Counted from the stretch's first letter, positions 16,761 through 28,129 are shown. The stretch is 64,000 nucleotides of DNA from Halobacteroidaceae bacterium (GCA_003551665.1 PUNE01000124.1:23820-87819); one strand, 5' to 3'. Translations and numbers: made by a program. The notes: generated from the letters alone by a model not told the origin.

Positions 16761-18080
16761 ATGGAAGCAAAATTAAAACAGCTCCTGGTGGAAAGTTATA
16801 GCAGGAACAATATTCTTCACCTGACATCTGTCTGTCCCCAGCAATGTATATTCTGCAGCCATCAGTTTAATCCCCCCGGGATTGAGACTTTCTCCCCTGG
16901 ACATCTCTCCCTGGCCCTGATCGAAGATCTCCTGGGGTTTCTTGACCCTGAGAGGACTGTCCGAACCGGAGAATCGGTTAACCGTGTAATTGAGGGAGAA
17001 CCCCTATGCCATCCCGATTTTTTTAAAATCCTTGGATCCTTCAGGAACCAGTTACCCACAACTCCCCTGGAAATAGTAACCACGGGAGACCTGCTTAACC
17101 GGGATAGGATAAAGGAGTTGGCCGGTTTCCGTCCCCTGAGTTTAAAGATTTCCCTGAATCTAATTGATCCGGATTTACGAAAAAGGTTCTTAGGTTCTGC
17201 CAGAGAATACATTGAACCGGTTCTGGACAATCTTAAGAATGAATGTTTACCCTTTAAGATTACAGCTGTAGCATTACCCCAGTTAACTGGCTGGGAGAAG
17301 CTGGAGGAAACTGTTTTGAGGGCCTCGCGGTACTGTCCGGAGGACATTACTCTTTACCGCCCGGGAATTGCAGGAAAAGCCCACGGGAAACTCCCGCTTT
17401 CCCTCGTAGAAGACCAGAAACTTGAAGATCATGTTTCCCATCTGCAGGGGAAAATGGACATTCCTGTGTTGTTAGAGCCACCACGACTGACTGACTTTAA
17501 CCCAATTGTGGCAGGGATAAAGAAGGGCAGTCCTGCTGCGAGGGCTGGATTGAAGAGAGGAGACATAATTTTGCAGGTGGACGGAATGGGGATTCATTCC
17601 AGGGTTGAAGCCCACATTGCCCTAAACCAGAATAAGGGTAAAAAGGTTATGGTGAAAAAACAGGGAAAAGAAATGGAACTAATCCTGGAAACTGAGCCCG
17701 GAAGCAGCAGCGGAGCAATTTTTTACAGGGATATTCACTCCCGGATAATTGAAGAGATAAAAAGAATGGGGCAGGTGCAAAAAGTGGGAATTGTTACATC
17801 TATCGGAGCATACCCTCTTTTGCAGGCAGGTTTGGGGAAAAGTGAGGTCAGGGTTTTTCCCTTTGCCAATCGAGCCTTTGGAGGCTCTATCGATTCTGCC
17901 GGGCTTCTTGGGATAAGGGATATTGTTGAGCAATGGGATGAGGTGACTGGTAATGAGAGCCTGGAAAAAGTTGTTTTGCCTGCTGTGATGTTTGATTCTC
18001 GTGGCCGGGATCTCTGGGGTTTAAGTCTTTCCAAACTTGAGGAACAACTGGGTCTACCCTGCACGGAAATTTCCTCCTGA
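16761..18080 (+). CDS. Radical SAM protein with internal PDZ and C-terminal DUF512 domain
   Basis: 439 residues. The CPQQCIFC motif (CxxxCxxC, about 25-32) binds the radical SAM 4Fe-4S cluster. A PDZ-like segment at about 250-315 contains IKKGSPAARAGLKRGDIIL. The C-terminal part (about 325-439) has FANRAFGGSIDSAGLLG, LPAVMFDSRG and LGLPCTE, matching the DUF512 pattern. In the usual DUF512 proteins, PDZ precedes the radical SAM part; here it follows it. Function unknown. SD GGGAGG is 10-14 bases upstream, and DnaA boxes lie immediately before it. Confidence 0.8.
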   Translation: MEAKLKQLLVESYSRNNILHLTSVCPQQCIFCSHQFNPPGIETFSPGHLSLALIEDLLGFLDPERTVRTGESVNRVIEGEPLCHPDFFKILGSFRNQLPTTPLEIVTTGDLLNRDRIKELAGFRPLSLKISLNLIDPDLRKRFLGSAREYIEPVLDNLKNECLPFKITAVALPQLTGWEKLEETVLRASRYCPEDITLYRPGIAGKAHGKLPLSLVEDQKLEDHVSHLQGKMDIPVLLEPPRLTDFNPIVAGIKKGSPAARAGLKRGDIILQVDGMGIHSRVEAHIALNQNKGKKVMVKKQGKEMELILETEPGSSSGAIFYRDIHSRIIEEIKRMGQVQKVGIVTSIGAYPLLQAGLGKSEVRVFPFANRAFGGSIDSAGLLGIRDIVEQWDEVTGNESLEKVVLPAVMFDSRGRDLWGLSLSKLEEQLGLPCTEISS

Positions 18081-18191
18081 ATTAAATGGAAAGGCATAAA
18101 AAAGAATTATTTGAAGATAATTAGAGGAAAAAAAGGTCTGGCAGACTTAATTTTTGTAGGTGCCCGGAATTTGCTGATTGATGTATTTGCT

Positions 18192-18218
18192 TTTACATGC
18201 TTTCTTGATTATTATAAT
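18192..18218 (+). promoter_or_regulatory. Promoter of groESL
   Basis: -10 TATAAT at 18213-18218 with a -35-like TTTACA at 18192-18197 (15-base spacer). The start point would fall just before the CIRCE element, as in other CIRCE-controlled promoters. The -35 assignment is uncertain. Confidence 0.6.
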
Positions 18219-18229
18219 CAGTGTGACCA

Positions 18230-18256
18230 TTAGCACTCAGCCTGGTTGAGTGCTAA
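18230..18256. promoter_or_regulatory. CIRCE element (HrcA operator)
   Basis: TTAGCACTC, nine bases, GAGTGCTAA: a perfect copy of the CIRCE consensus, located between promoter and groES. It is known to bind the HrcA repressor, so groESL is heat-shock regulated. hrcA itself is not in the window. Confidence 0.98.
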
Positions 18257-18293
18257 CAAATTTATACCATTATTCTCAAAAGGGGGTATTGTA

Positions 18294-18584
18294 GTGAACA
18301 TAAAGCCATTGGGTGATCGCGTGGTCATTAAACCCATAGAAAAAGAGGAAATGACCAAAAGCGGGATCGTTCTCCCCGACACTGCCAAAGAAAAGCCGCA
18401 GGAGGGAGAAGTGCTTGCAGTTGGAGAAGGCCGCATGCTTGACAGTGGAGAAAAAGTTCCTTTAAGCGTTAAAGTAGGAGACAAGGTCATCTATGCTAAA
18501 TATGCTGGAACGGAATTAAAAAGGGAAGACCATGAATATCTTATCATTAGCGAAAAAGATATTCTGGCCATAGTAAACGATTAA
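18294..18584 (+). CDS. groES: Co-chaperonin GroES
   Basis: 96-residue heptameric lid of GroEL. It begins [12 protein letters not shown]. The mobile loop with [18 protein letters not shown] and the C-terminal [13 protein letters not shown] are typical. The start is GTG 18294 after AGGGGG; the longer open frame reaches into the CIRCE element and is not translated. Confidence 0.97.
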   Translation: MNIKPLGDRVVIKPIEKEEMTKSGIVLPDTAKEKPQEGEVLAVGEGRMLDSGEKVPLSVKVGDKVIYAKYAGTELKREDHEYLIISEKDILAIVND

Positions 18585-18602
18585 AACAAATTGGGGAGGT
18601 AG

Positions 18603-20234
<1,632 letters not shown>

Positions 20235-20271
20235 AAACCAGAGCCTGATGTGGCCTGGGAAAAATAAACAC

Positions 20272-20305
20272 GGGCCCCGCCTCTGTGCGGGGTCCTTGTC
20301 TTTTC
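20272..20305 (+). terminator. Terminator of groESL
   Basis: GGGCCCCGC (20272-20280), a short loop, GCGGGGTCC (20287-20295; one G-T pair) and a T-rich TTGTCTTTTC. Confidence 0.85.
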
Positions 20306-20386
20306 GTGTTTCCGGTGAAAAGATCTTTGGGAAGTGGGGAAATTAAAGGAGAATTTCAAATTTTACAGAAGAAAAAAGTAGAACAT

Positions 20387-20450
20387 AAAACTCTTTTCCC
20401 AAAAAATTATTGTCTCCAGACAGGAGATCCCGGGGAAGAGTGAGTTTTGG
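20387..20450 (+). other. Structured region upstream of the PLP-enzyme gene
   Basis: Outer arms AAAACTCTTTTCCC (20387-20400) and GGGGAAGAGTGAGTTTT (20432-20448) can pair with a small bulge. Inside is a hairpin TCTCC-AGACA-GGAGA (20413-20427). There is no T-run. It might be a leader RNA structure; I match it to no known riboswitch. Confidence 0.4.
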
Positions 20451-20474
20451 GGAAATAAGATGAGGTGATAAAAT

Positions 20475-21467
20475 ATGTGGAAGGAGAAGTTTCCGCAAAT
20501 TAAGCTGACCGCTACTCCCACTCCCATTGAAAAAATGGAGCGCTTAAGCCGGGATTTTAAAGGCATCGAATTTTATATTAAAAGGGATGACCTGACGGGT
20601 CTTGCCTTTGGAGGTAATAAAGCCCGCAAGCTGGAGTTTCTTTTCGGAGAAGGGAAGAAACGGGGATGCCAGACGGTTATTACCCAGGGAGGGGAGCAGT
20701 CTAACCATGCCCGCATGACTGCTGCTGCCGCGGCTAAAATGGGTTGGGAGGCAATCCTCGTTCTGCAGGGGAGTCCTCCTTCTCAGTTTCAGGGCAATGT
20801 TTTTCTGGACAAACTCCTGGGGGCCAGAATTATCTGGACTGAGGGGGCAAAACGGAGTGAAATCGTTAAAAGAGAAATGGAAGGGCTGGAAGAACAGGGA
20901 AAAAAAGTTTTGAATATTCCTACCGGAGGTTCAACTCCCCTGGGTTCACTGGGGTATGTGCAGGCTGCAGAAGAGATTGCCCAACAGGAGAAAGAACTCG
21001 ATGTATCCTTTGATTATATTCTTGCTCCTGCAGGTTCAGGAGGCACCCATGCCGGGCTGCTGGTGGGGAAATATATGTTTGGACTCCAGACAAAAATAAT
21101 GGGAATAGCTGCTGATGACCAGGACTTTGCCCCGGTTATTGAAGAACTTTTTCAGGGTGTTTCGGATCTGCTGGGGGTGAAATATGACCGGGAGCAGGGA
21201 GACCTGGTTTTGAATCGCGATTATGTTGGTCCTGGTTATGGAAAGCTTGATGAGACCACTCTGCGGGCTGTAAGGTACCTTGCCCTGCGAGAGGGAGTTA
21301 TGGTGGGACCCGTATATACCGGGAAGGCTGTAGCTGGATTACTCGATCTTGCCCTGAAAGGTTTTTTCCCTGAGGGAAGTAAAATTCTTTTCCTCCATAC
21401 GGGGGGAAACCCGGAGCTTTTTGCCTTTAATCGCGAAATAGGGGGAGAGGAAAATGTTAACGAATGA
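20475..21467 (+). CDS. PLP-dependent D-cysteine desulfhydrase / ACC-deaminase-like protein
   Basis: 330-residue fold-type II PLP enzyme. Lys49 in [10 protein letters not shown] is the PLP lysine. [17 protein letters not shown] and the phosphate-loop-like [15 protein letters not shown] follow. Family members degrade D-cysteine to pyruvate, sulfide and ammonia, or deaminate aminocyclopropane-carboxylate; sequence alone does not decide. SD GAGGTGA. It overlaps guaA by 14 bases. Confidence 0.85.
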   Translation: MWKEKFPQIKLTATPTPIEKMERLSRDFKGIEFYIKRDDLTGLAFGGNKARKLEFLFGEGKKRGCQTVITQGGEQSNHARMTAAAAAKMGWEAILVLQGSPPSQFQGNVFLDKLLGARIIWTEGAKRSEIVKREMEGLEEQGKKVLNIPTGGSTPLGSLGYVQAAEEIAQQEKELDVSFDYILAPAGSGGTHAGLLVGKYMFGLQTKIMGIAADDQDFAPVIEELFQGVSDLLGVKYDREQGDLVLNRDYVGPGYGKLDETTLRAVRYLALREGVMVGPVYTGKAVAGLLDLALKGFFPEGSKILFLHTGGNPELFAFNREIGGEENVNE

Positions 21468-22992
21468 AACCGTTGTGGTTATTGATTTTGGAGCCCAGTA
21501 CAACCAGTTAATTGTCAGGCGAATCAGAGAAGCCAATGTTTTTGCCCGGCTTTTACCACACAGCACTTCCGTTGAAGAAATCAGGAAGATAAAGCCAAAG
21601 GCGATTATCCTTTCCGGCGGACCTAACAGCGTTTATTCACCCGGGGCTCCCAGGGTTGACCAGAAGATTTTTAATGAAGGTGTTCCTATCCTGGGGATCT
21701 GTTACGGGATGCAACTAATGGCTTACCAGCTTGGGGGCCAGGTAAGAAGGGCAGAAAAAAGGGAGTATGGACCTGCTTTCCTGGAGATTATAGAGGATGC
21801 CCCCCTTTTTGCTGGAGCCAGGAAAGGTCTTGATGTCTGGATGAGTCATGGAGACCAGGTTCTTTCTCTCCCCGCTGGGTTTAAAACGATCGGGAAAACA
21901 GAAAACACTTCCATTGCGGCCATCGGAAATAAAGAGAGGAAGTTTTATGGTGTTCAATTTCATCCAGAGGTAGCGCACACTCCAGAGGGACAAAAAATTA
22001 TTTCCAACTTTTTGTTTGAAGTTGCGGGTTGTTCCGGGGACTGGACTGAGGAGAATATTATTGAAGAAAAAATCACGGCAATAAAAGAAAGGGTCAAAAA
22101 AGGTATTGCCATATGCGGTTTGTCGGGTGGGGTGGATTCTGCTGTTGCAGCCCGACTTGTGCAAAAAGCAATCGGCGACCGCCTTTATTGTATTTTTATT
22201 AACCACGGATTGTTGAGGGAAGGGGAAGCCCGGGAAATTGAAGAAACCTTTAACCGGGAGTTCCAGGCCAAATTAATTGTTGTTGATGCTCGAAAAAGGT
22301 TCCTGGATAAACTCAGGGGTGTGAAGGACCCTGAGGAAAAGCGGCAGATAATTGGCCACGAATTCATTGCGGTTTTCGAGGAAGAAGCCCAGAAGCTTCC
22401 CGATGCAGATTATCTGGTTCAGGGAACTGTCTATTCCGATGTTATCGAAAGTGGACATGGAGAAGCTTCCCGTATTAAATCACACCACAATGTGGGAGGG
22501 CTCCCCGACAGAATGAATCTTAACCTTGTTGAGCCCCTGCGGGAGTTATTCAAGGATGAAGTGCGGCGAATTGGGGATATGCTTGGCCTGCCCCCCTCTC
22601 TGGTCTGGCGGCAGCCTTTCCCGGGGCCTGGTCTGGCAGTAAGGATAATTGGTGATATAACCGAGGAAAGACTGGAAACAGTTCGCCTTGCCGACCAGAT
22701 TTTCCGCCAGGAAATTAAAAAAGCCGGCCTGGAAAGAGAAGTCTGGCAGGCTTTTGCGGTGCTCCCTGCGGATTTGCGCAGTGTTGGAGTGATGGGAGAT
22801 GAAAGGACCTATGGATCAACAATAATTTTGCGGGCTGTTACCAGTGAGGATGCAATGACTGCTACCTGGGCTCGTTTACCCTACGAAGTACTGGAAAGGA
22901 TTTCCGGAAGAATTACCAATGAATTGGACAGGGTCAACAGGGTTGTTTACGATATTACTCCCAAACCTCCTGGAACTATAGAATGGGAATAA
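21454..22992 (+). CDS. guaA: GMP synthase (glutamine-hydrolysing)
   Basis: Converts XMP to GMP. 512 residues. The class I glutaminase domain has Cys83 in GICYGMQ and the FHPEV His/Glu. The PP-loop ATPase motif SGGVDSAV lies at about 225. The C-terminal dimerisation domain ends KPPGTIEWE, as in all GuaA. No purine riboswitch is seen upstream; translation is probably coupled to the preceding gene. Confidence 0.98.
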   Translation: MLTNETVVVIDFGAQYNQLIVRRIREANVFARLLPHSTSVEEIRKIKPKAIILSGGPNSVYSPGAPRVDQKIFNEGVPILGICYGMQLMAYQLGGQVRRAEKREYGPAFLEIIEDAPLFAGARKGLDVWMSHGDQVLSLPAGFKTIGKTENTSIAAIGNKERKFYGVQFHPEVAHTPEGQKIISNFLFEVAGCSGDWTEENIIEEKITAIKERVKKGIAICGLSGGVDSAVAARLVQKAIGDRLYCIFINHGLLREGEAREIEETFNREFQAKLIVVDARKRFLDKLRGVKDPEEKRQIIGHEFIAVFEEEAQKLPDADYLVQGTVYSDVIESGHGEASRIKSHHNVGGLPDRMNLNLVEPLRELFKDEVRRIGDMLGLPPSLVWRQPFPGPGLAVRIIGDITEERLETVRLADQIFRQEIKKAGLEREVWQAFAVLPADLRSVGVMGDERTYGSTIILRAVTSEDAMTATWARLPYEVLERISGRITNELDRVNRVVYDITPKPPGTIEWE

Positions 22993-23070
22993 ACTTAACT
23001 GACTCTTCTTTTGTTTAAAGAAGGATTGTTTAGAAGGAAAGAGAATAATTAAAAAAGGGAGGCCTATAAA

Positions 23071-23661
23071 ATGGCCTGGATTATCCTGCTGGTTTCTTAC
23101 CTCCTGGGAAGTATTCCCGGGGCCGTTCTGGTGGCCCGCAGCAGGGGGGTTCAGATAACAAAAGAAGGTAGCACAAATCCTGGAACGGCAAATGTGCTCC
23201 GCCTCCTTGGCCGGGGCCCTGCCCTGATGTGTTTATTAATTGATGCGGGCAAGGGAGCAGCGGCTGTTCTGCTTGCTGAGATGGTCGGAATGGGAATTCT
23301 GGCGGCAGGAGGGGTTATCGCCGGGCATAATTGGTCAATTTTTCTTAGGGGTCGTGGAGGAAAAGGGATAGCCACCATGGCCGGGACCCTTTTAATTCTT
23401 AGCCCCATTGTTATTCCCCTCCTGGGGATCATTTATCTTGGAATTAATTATCTATCTTCTTATATTGCATTGAGCAGTGTTGTAACAGGCCTTTTTTTAC
23501 CTGTTCTTCTGGGCTGGCAGCTTGGTCAGGGAGGTGTTTACCTGGGGTTTGCGATTGCCCTGATGTTGATAATCAAACACTGGAAGAATCTAAAGCAGAC
23601 CCTGGAAGGAAAAGAAGAGAGGAAAAACATAGTAAAAGGGATCATTTCTAAAAGGAGGTGA
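23071..23661 (+). CDS. plsY: Glycerol-3-phosphate acyltransferase PlsY
   Basis: Membrane enzyme acylating glycerol-3-P from acyl-phosphate. 196 residues, about five helices. Three cytoplasmic motifs are visible: YLLGSIPGA (1), GSTNPGTANVLRLLG (2) and GHNWSIFLRGRGGKGIAT (3). SD GGGAGG. Confidence 0.96.
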   Translation: MAWIILLVSYLLGSIPGAVLVARSRGVQITKEGSTNPGTANVLRLLGRGPALMCLLIDAGKGAAAVLLAEMVGMGILAAGGVIAGHNWSIFLRGRGGKGIATMAGTLLILSPIVIPLLGIIYLGINYLSSYIALSSVVTGLFLPVLLGWQLGQGGVYLGFAIALMLIIKHWKNLKQTLEGKEERKNIVKGIISKRR

Positions 23662-23666
23662 GTTGG

Positions 23667-23963
23667 ATGAATGGAAGGATAAAGGATGAAATGACTGACC
23701 AACTTTTTAAGGCGGTTCTGACCCTGCGAAACATTGAAGAAGCATATGCCTTTTTCGAGGATGCCTGCACCATCAATGAAATAAAGGCAATGGCCCAGAG
23801 GCTGGAAGTGGCCAGGATGTTAAGGGCCGGGGCAACATATGAGGAGGTAGCCGATGCAACAGGGGCAAGCACTGCAACTATCAGCAGAGTAAAACGGTAC
23901 TTAAATTACGGTTCAGACGGCTACAGGCTTGTTCTGGATCGCTTGAAGGAAGATGGAAAATAG
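23667..23963 (+). CDS. YerC/YecD family TrpR-like DNA-binding protein
   Basis: 98-residue protein with a TrpR-type helix-turn-helix: EIKAMAQRLEVARMLRAGATYEEVADATGAS-type helices (about 40-75), then SRVKRYLNYG. ATG 23667 is 8 bases from AAAGGAGG; GTG 23658 overlaps it. Targets unknown. It follows plsY by five bases and is closed by a terminator. Confidence 0.88.
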   Translation: MNGRIKDEMTDQLFKAVLTLRNIEEAYAFFEDACTINEIKAMAQRLEVARMLRAGATYEEVADATGASTATISRVKRYLNYGSDGYRLVLDRLKEDGK

Positions 23964-23992
23964 TAGGGGAAGGCCCATAATAAAATAAAAAA

Positions 23993-24020
23993 GGAAAGGG
24001 GTTTTCCCCTTTCCTTTTTT
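23993..24020 (+). terminator. Terminator after yerC-like gene
   Basis: GGAAAGGGG-TTTT-CCCCTTTCC (23993-24014) followed by six T and preceded by A-rich sequence. Strong in both shape and tail. Confidence 0.95.
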
Positions 24021-24049
24021 GGGTAGCATCAGGTGGGAGGAGATTATTG

Positions 24050-24484
24050 TTGAAAATTGCAATAATTGACGGTCTCGGCGGAGGCCTGGGAAGCCAGCTT
24101 GCCAAGAGGCTTTCTGCCCGGCTCCCGGCCGGGGTCAGTTTATTTTTGATGGGAACAAATGGAATAGCAACCCAAAAAATGCTGGAATCTTCTTCGGGTC
24201 TGGGAGTAACCGGGGAAAAGGCAATTATATATAACCTGGAAAAGATGGGCCTGATTACCGGTCCAATGGGGATAATAATACCCCATGCCATGCGTGGTGA
24301 AATCACGCCTGAAATGGCAACAGCAGTGGCCGCCTCCCCTGCCAGGAAAATTTTGGTTCCCCTTGAACAGCCTCACGTTTTTCTAGTTGGAAGGCAAACT
24401 TCTAATTTAGCAGGATTACTGGATCAAGCGGTGGAAACGATCCTACAATGCTGCGGGGAGGAGGATGAGGATGAGCAAATATGA
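24050..24484 (+). CDS. DUF3842 family protein
   Basis: About 144 residues, Rossmann-like start LKIAIIDGLGGGLGSQL, then GTNGIATQKML, and ending in a Cys-Cys/acidic tail. This matches the DUF3842 family of Clostridia, function unknown. TTG 24050 is 7 bases from GGGAGGAG; another TTG is at 24047. The end overlaps the next start by 14 bases. Confidence 0.75.
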   Translation: MKIAIIDGLGGGLGSQLAKRLSARLPAGVSLFLMGTNGIATQKMLESSSGLGVTGEKAIIYNLEKMGLITGPMGIIIPHAMRGEITPEMATAVAASPARKILVPLEQPHVFLVGRQTSNLAGLLDQAVETILQCCGEEDEDEQI

Positions 24485-25850
24485 TGTTATTATTGTTGGT
24501 GCAGGACCTGCAGGGATTTTTTGTGCCCTGCAGTTAATGGATACCGGAAAGAAAATTTTGATATTGGAAAAAGGCAGGTCCCTGGACAAAAGGTTCTGCC
24601 CGGCAAAGGAAAAGGGAGGGCGCTGCCTGCAGTGTGAAAACTGTTCCATTGTTTGTGGCTGGGGTGGAGCAGGTGCCTATAGTGATGGCAAGCTTACTCT
24701 CTCCGGAGAAGTCGGGGGAAACCTGGATCAGTATATTGGGGGCAATATGCTGGAAAAACTGATCAGAGAAGTTGATGGTTTTTACAAGGAATTTGGTGCT
24801 CCCCAGCATATTTTTGGTGCCGCTCCTGAAAGAGTAGAGCAGCTCCAGAAAAAAGCCCTGATGGCAGAAATGAAGTTTGTTGCCGCCCCTCTCCGCCATC
24901 TCGGTACGGGTTATAGCAAGGTGGTCCTGCAGAACATGTTCGAACACCTGCAGGAAAAGGGTGTAAAGATTAGATCCAACACCCGGGTAGAGCGGATTAA
25001 GGTAGAGAATGGTAAAGCAACGGGAATTGTTACCGGGGATGGAGAGGAAATAGAAGCCAGGTATATTATGGTAGCACCGGGAAGGGAAAATTCCGAATGG
25101 TTTGAGGCTGAAGCCAACCGCCTTAAAATGCAGCTTTCAGTCAATCCCGTGGATATTGGAATTCGGGTAGAGGTTCCCGCGGTGGTAACAGATGATATTA
25201 CCCGAGATATTTACGAGCCAAAGTTATTGTATTTCTCCCAGACTTTTGATGACCGGGTTCGAACTTTCTGTATGTGTCCTAATGGAGAGGTGGTCCAGGA
25301 AAACAACCAGGGTTTGATTACCGTAAACGGCCACAGCCATTCAGAGTTTAAAACAAAGAATACCAACTTTGCCCTGCTGGTGAGTAAGAGTTTTACCCAG
25401 CCTTTTAAAGAGCCTATTAAATACGGTCGTTATATAGCGCGCCTGGCCAACCTGCTGGGGGGAGGGGTTCTTGTCCAGAGGCTGGGCGACCTTCTTGCTG
25501 GCCGACGTTCAACTGAACAGCGTTTGATCAGGGGACAGGTTGAACCAACCCTGACGGAGGCAACTCCCGGAGATTTGAGCCTGGTGCTCCCCTACCGTCA
25601 TCTAACATCGCTTATTGAAATGTTGAAAGCGCTTGATAAGATGGCTCCGGGGATTTATTCCCGCAATACACTTCTTTACGGAGTTGAGGTTAAGTTCTAT
25701 TCTTCCCGTATAGAGGTTTCTTCGGAGCTGGAAACCAGGATAACCAATCTTTTTGCAGGTGGAGATGGCGCAGGAATAACACGGGGTTTAATGCAGGCTT
25801 CAGTATCGGGATGGGTAATCGGAAAGGAAATCAAGAAAAGATTGCAATAG
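24471..25850 (+). CDS. FAD-dependent oxidoreductase (COG2509-like dehydrogenase)
   Basis: About 459 residues. The N-terminal FAD-binding motif is VGAGPAGIFCALQL with ILEKG at the strand-2 end. A Cys-rich patch (FCPAKEKGGRCLQCENC, SIVCGWGG) precedes GAYSDGKL. The C-terminal FAD motif is LFAGGDGAGITRGLMQA. The family is widespread in anaerobes, with unknown substrate. ATG 24471 sits 6 bases after GGGGAGGAGG. The MFS gene follows by 18 bases. Confidence 0.83.
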   Translation: MSKYDVIIVGAGPAGIFCALQLMDTGKKILILEKGRSLDKRFCPAKEKGGRCLQCENCSIVCGWGGAGAYSDGKLTLSGEVGGNLDQYIGGNMLEKLIREVDGFYKEFGAPQHIFGAAPERVEQLQKKALMAEMKFVAAPLRHLGTGYSKVVLQNMFEHLQEKGVKIRSNTRVERIKVENGKATGIVTGDGEEIEARYIMVAPGRENSEWFEAEANRLKMQLSVNPVDIGIRVEVPAVVTDDITRDIYEPKLLYFSQTFDDRVRTFCMCPNGEVVQENNQGLITVNGHSHSEFKTKNTNFALLVSKSFTQPFKEPIKYGRYIARLANLLGGGVLVQRLGDLLAGRRSTEQRLIRGQVEPTLTEATPGDLSLVLPYRHLTSLIEMLKALDKMAPGIYSRNTLLYGVEVKFYSSRIEVSSELETRITNLFAGGDGAGITRGLMQASVSGWVIGKEIKKRLQ

Positions 25851-25868
25851 AGAAAGGAAGAATCCGTC

Positions 25869-27104
25869 GTGGTCAAGCAATATATCGATTCCCTGGGCCG
25901 GGCAAGTCCCAATATAAAGAGGATGTTCCTGGCCCTCTGCCTTTCGGCAGTTGCTCGGGGAGCGCACATGGTAATTTTCAACCTTTACCTGCGGGACCTG
26001 GGTTTTACTGAAGCATTTGTTGGACAGACTGTTTCCTTAAAAGCCCTGGCAGCGGTTCTGGTCCTGATTCCAGCCGGGATTATCAGTGACAACAAAGGAA
26101 GAAGAATAGTCATGGCTGGGGGAGTTCTGCTTGTTGGCCTTGGGCTGGTAGGAGTTTCCCTTGTTGAAACCAACCTTCCCATCCTGGCCTTTTCTTTTAC
26201 CTTTGGCCTGGGGCAGGCAATCTTTATGGTTACCAACCCTCCCTTTATTTCGGAAAATGCAGGTCCCAGGGAAAGAATGCACCTTTTTAGCCTCAGCTGG
26301 TCGCTGATGATGTTTTCCACCATGCTGGGTAATGTTGGGGGAGGGTGGTTTGCGGATTCTCTCGAATTGGCAGCAGGGCTAACTCCCGTTTGGAGTAAAC
26401 AGGTTACCCTTATTCTTGCCGGAGGGCTTTCCATAGTAGCTCTCCTGCCCCTATCCAGAATCAAAGAAAAAAAACCCGGAGGAGGCCAGAGCTGGGCCGG
26501 ATTTGCAAGGCGTTTAAAGGATACACCAGAAAAGTTTACTATTTTTAAGTTTGTTCTCGCTTCCTTACTTTTAGGGCTGGGGGCGGGACTGATTGTTCCT
26601 TATTTTAATCTTTATTTTGCCCATGAATTTGGCCTGACTACGGGGAGAATTGGCACAATTATGGCCGGTGGACAGGCTGCAATGGCCATGGCCATGTTGG
26701 TTGGGCCACCGCTTGCTCAGAAAGTTGGGCGGGTTCCGGCAATTTGTACCCTGCAGGGCTTTTCCATCCTTTTCCTATTGATCCTGGGTAATACTCATCT
26801 CCTTATCCTGGCTTTAATTGCCTTCCTTTTCCGGGGAGGGTTGATGAATTCTGCGAACCCAATAACAATGAACCTGATGATGGATAATGTTTCAGATAAA
26901 ATGAAAGGGACGGCTACCAGCCTTCATCAGATTGTTTTCCAGCTTGGTTGGACAATTTGCGGTCCAATAAGCGGACTTCTAATTGCTGGTTTCAGTTACC
27001 AATTTGTTTTCCAGGTGGCAGCAATTTTTTACACATTCTCTACCATCTTCTTTTACTTCATGTTCCGGGGCCTGGAAAAACCCCTTGAAGAAGAGAGAAA
27101 GTGA
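25869..27104 (+). CDS. Major facilitator superfamily transporter
   Basis: 411 residues, twelve likely membrane helices in two halves, with a cytoplasmic linker (about 195-220). The loop-2/3 motif appears as GIISDNKGRRIVMAGG. The start is GTG 25869, after AAAGGA. Substrate unknown. It probably shares an operon with the FAD oxidoreductase. Confidence 0.87.
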   Translation: MVKQYIDSLGRASPNIKRMFLALCLSAVARGAHMVIFNLYLRDLGFTEAFVGQTVSLKALAAVLVLIPAGIISDNKGRRIVMAGGVLLVGLGLVGVSLVETNLPILAFSFTFGLGQAIFMVTNPPFISENAGPRERMHLFSLSWSLMMFSTMLGNVGGGWFADSLELAAGLTPVWSKQVTLILAGGLSIVALLPLSRIKEKKPGGGQSWAGFARRLKDTPEKFTIFKFVLASLLLGLGAGLIVPYFNLYFAHEFGLTTGRIGTIMAGGQAAMAMAMLVGPPLAQKVGRVPAICTLQGFSILFLLILGNTHLLILALIAFLFRGGLMNSANPITMNLMMDNVSDKMKGTATSLHQIVFQLGWTICGPISGLLIAGFSYQFVFQVAAIFYTFSTIFFYFMFRGLEKPLEEERK

Positions 27105-27174
27105 TGGAAAAAATTCCTTTACAAAACCAGGAGAACAGGCTAAACTAATAGGAGAAAAGAGAGGAGGTAGCCCT

Positions 27175-28083
27175 GTGAAGTTCCGGATCTTAATGGTTTT
27201 AGTACTTATATTTTTGTTTTCTGGATTGGCTCAGGCCAGCGGGGGGGTAATGTTCGGTGGGAGCAGACACATTGGCCCGGATGAAGTAGTCCGGGGAGAC
27301 ATTGTTATATTTGGCGGGGAAGTAGAGATTTTTGGTACTCTGGAAGGCGACCTGGTTTGTCTGGGAGGAAATGCCCAGGTAGAGGGGCGGATTTCTGGGG
27401 ACTTGATAAGTGTAGGAGGGCGCATCCGCCTGGAGGAGGGTGCAAGCATAGGAGGGGACCTTGTCCAGGCAGGGGGTTCAATCTGGAGAGATCCACAGGT
27501 TCAAATAGGTGGAAGTTATAGGTCCTGGGAGGTTACCGGTCCCTTCCGGGTTGGTTTTCCCCACTGGACTGGTTATAGGTTTGTTTCTGCCTGGGGATCG
27601 GTGTTTGGATTTTTCTATCATTTGCTTTTTACTCTCCTTGTTAGCTTTTTATTTGCAAATAATGTAAGGGGGGTTGCTTCAACCCTTAGGGGAGAATGGG
27701 GGTTCTCTCTTCTGGTTGGTTTCCTGGGTTTTATCCTTTTACTACCGGTTGTAGTTTTTCTGCTGATTACTATCCTGGGAATTCCCCTGGCCTTTGTTGT
27801 ATTGCTTGGTTATTACCTGGCAATTATTCTGGGGCAGGTTGGGATTTTCTTTATCCTGGGTCACTGGCTGATGGAAAAATTCGGCTGGAAAAACGATAAG
27901 GTAATCGGGGTTTCCGTGGTAGGCTTACTTGCTTTATTCGTGGTTCGGTTAATTATCAGGCTTATCCCCTTAATTGGGGGGCCCATCCATATGATTGTAA
28001 TGGTTCTGATTTATTTTCTTGCTCTGGGAGCAACCCTTAAGAGCCGTTTTGGAACCCAAAAACCCTGGATAGCCAGGGGTTAA
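27175..28083 (+). CDS. Bactofilin-like (polymer-forming) membrane protein
   Basis: 302 residues. A signal peptide (about 1-20, ending AQAS) is followed by a short right-handed beta-helix of repeated G-D-[LIV]-[VI] turns (about 30-105: VRGDIVIFGGEVEIFG, EGDLVCLGG, SGDLISVGG, GGDLVQAGG). A membrane domain of four to five helices (about 135-290) follows. The repeats resemble bactofilins, but the signal peptide puts them outside the membrane. GTG 27175 follows GAGGAGG; the longer frame overlaps the MFS gene without reason. Confidence 0.75.
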   Translation: MKFRILMVLVLIFLFSGLAQASGGVMFGGSRHIGPDEVVRGDIVIFGGEVEIFGTLEGDLVCLGGNAQVEGRISGDLISVGGRIRLEEGASIGGDLVQAGGSIWRDPQVQIGGSYRSWEVTGPFRVGFPHWTGYRFVSAWGSVFGFFYHLLFTLLVSFLFANNVRGVASTLRGEWGFSLLVGFLGFILLLPVVVFLLITILGIPLAFVVLLGYYLAIILGQVGIFFILGHWLMEKFGWKNDKVIGVSVVGLLALFVVRLIIRLIPLIGGPIHMIVMVLIYFLALGATLKSRFGTQKPWIARG

Positions 28084-28090
28084 AAACAAA

Positions 28091-28119
28091 ACCCCCGACC
28101 CATTAGATGGGTCGGGGGT
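28091..28119 (-). terminator. Terminator of tRNA-Pro (perhaps also of the + strand gene)
   Basis: ACCCCCGACCCA-TTAGA-TGGGTCGGGGGT, a perfect 12-bp stem. On the minus strand it is followed by TTTTGTTTTT, so it ends the tRNA transcript. The plus-strand side lacks a T-run. Confidence 0.88.
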
Positions 28120-28129
28120 ATGTTATCAA

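Noticed and set aside
20456..21453. Purine riboswitch for guaA
   Set aside because: guaA begins inside the preceding gene; no conserved purine-aptamer core is present upstream.
26983..27174. N-terminal extension of the bactofilin-like protein into the MFS gene
   Set aside because: A good SD and signal peptide place the start at GTG 27175; the extension is read out of frame from the MFS gene.
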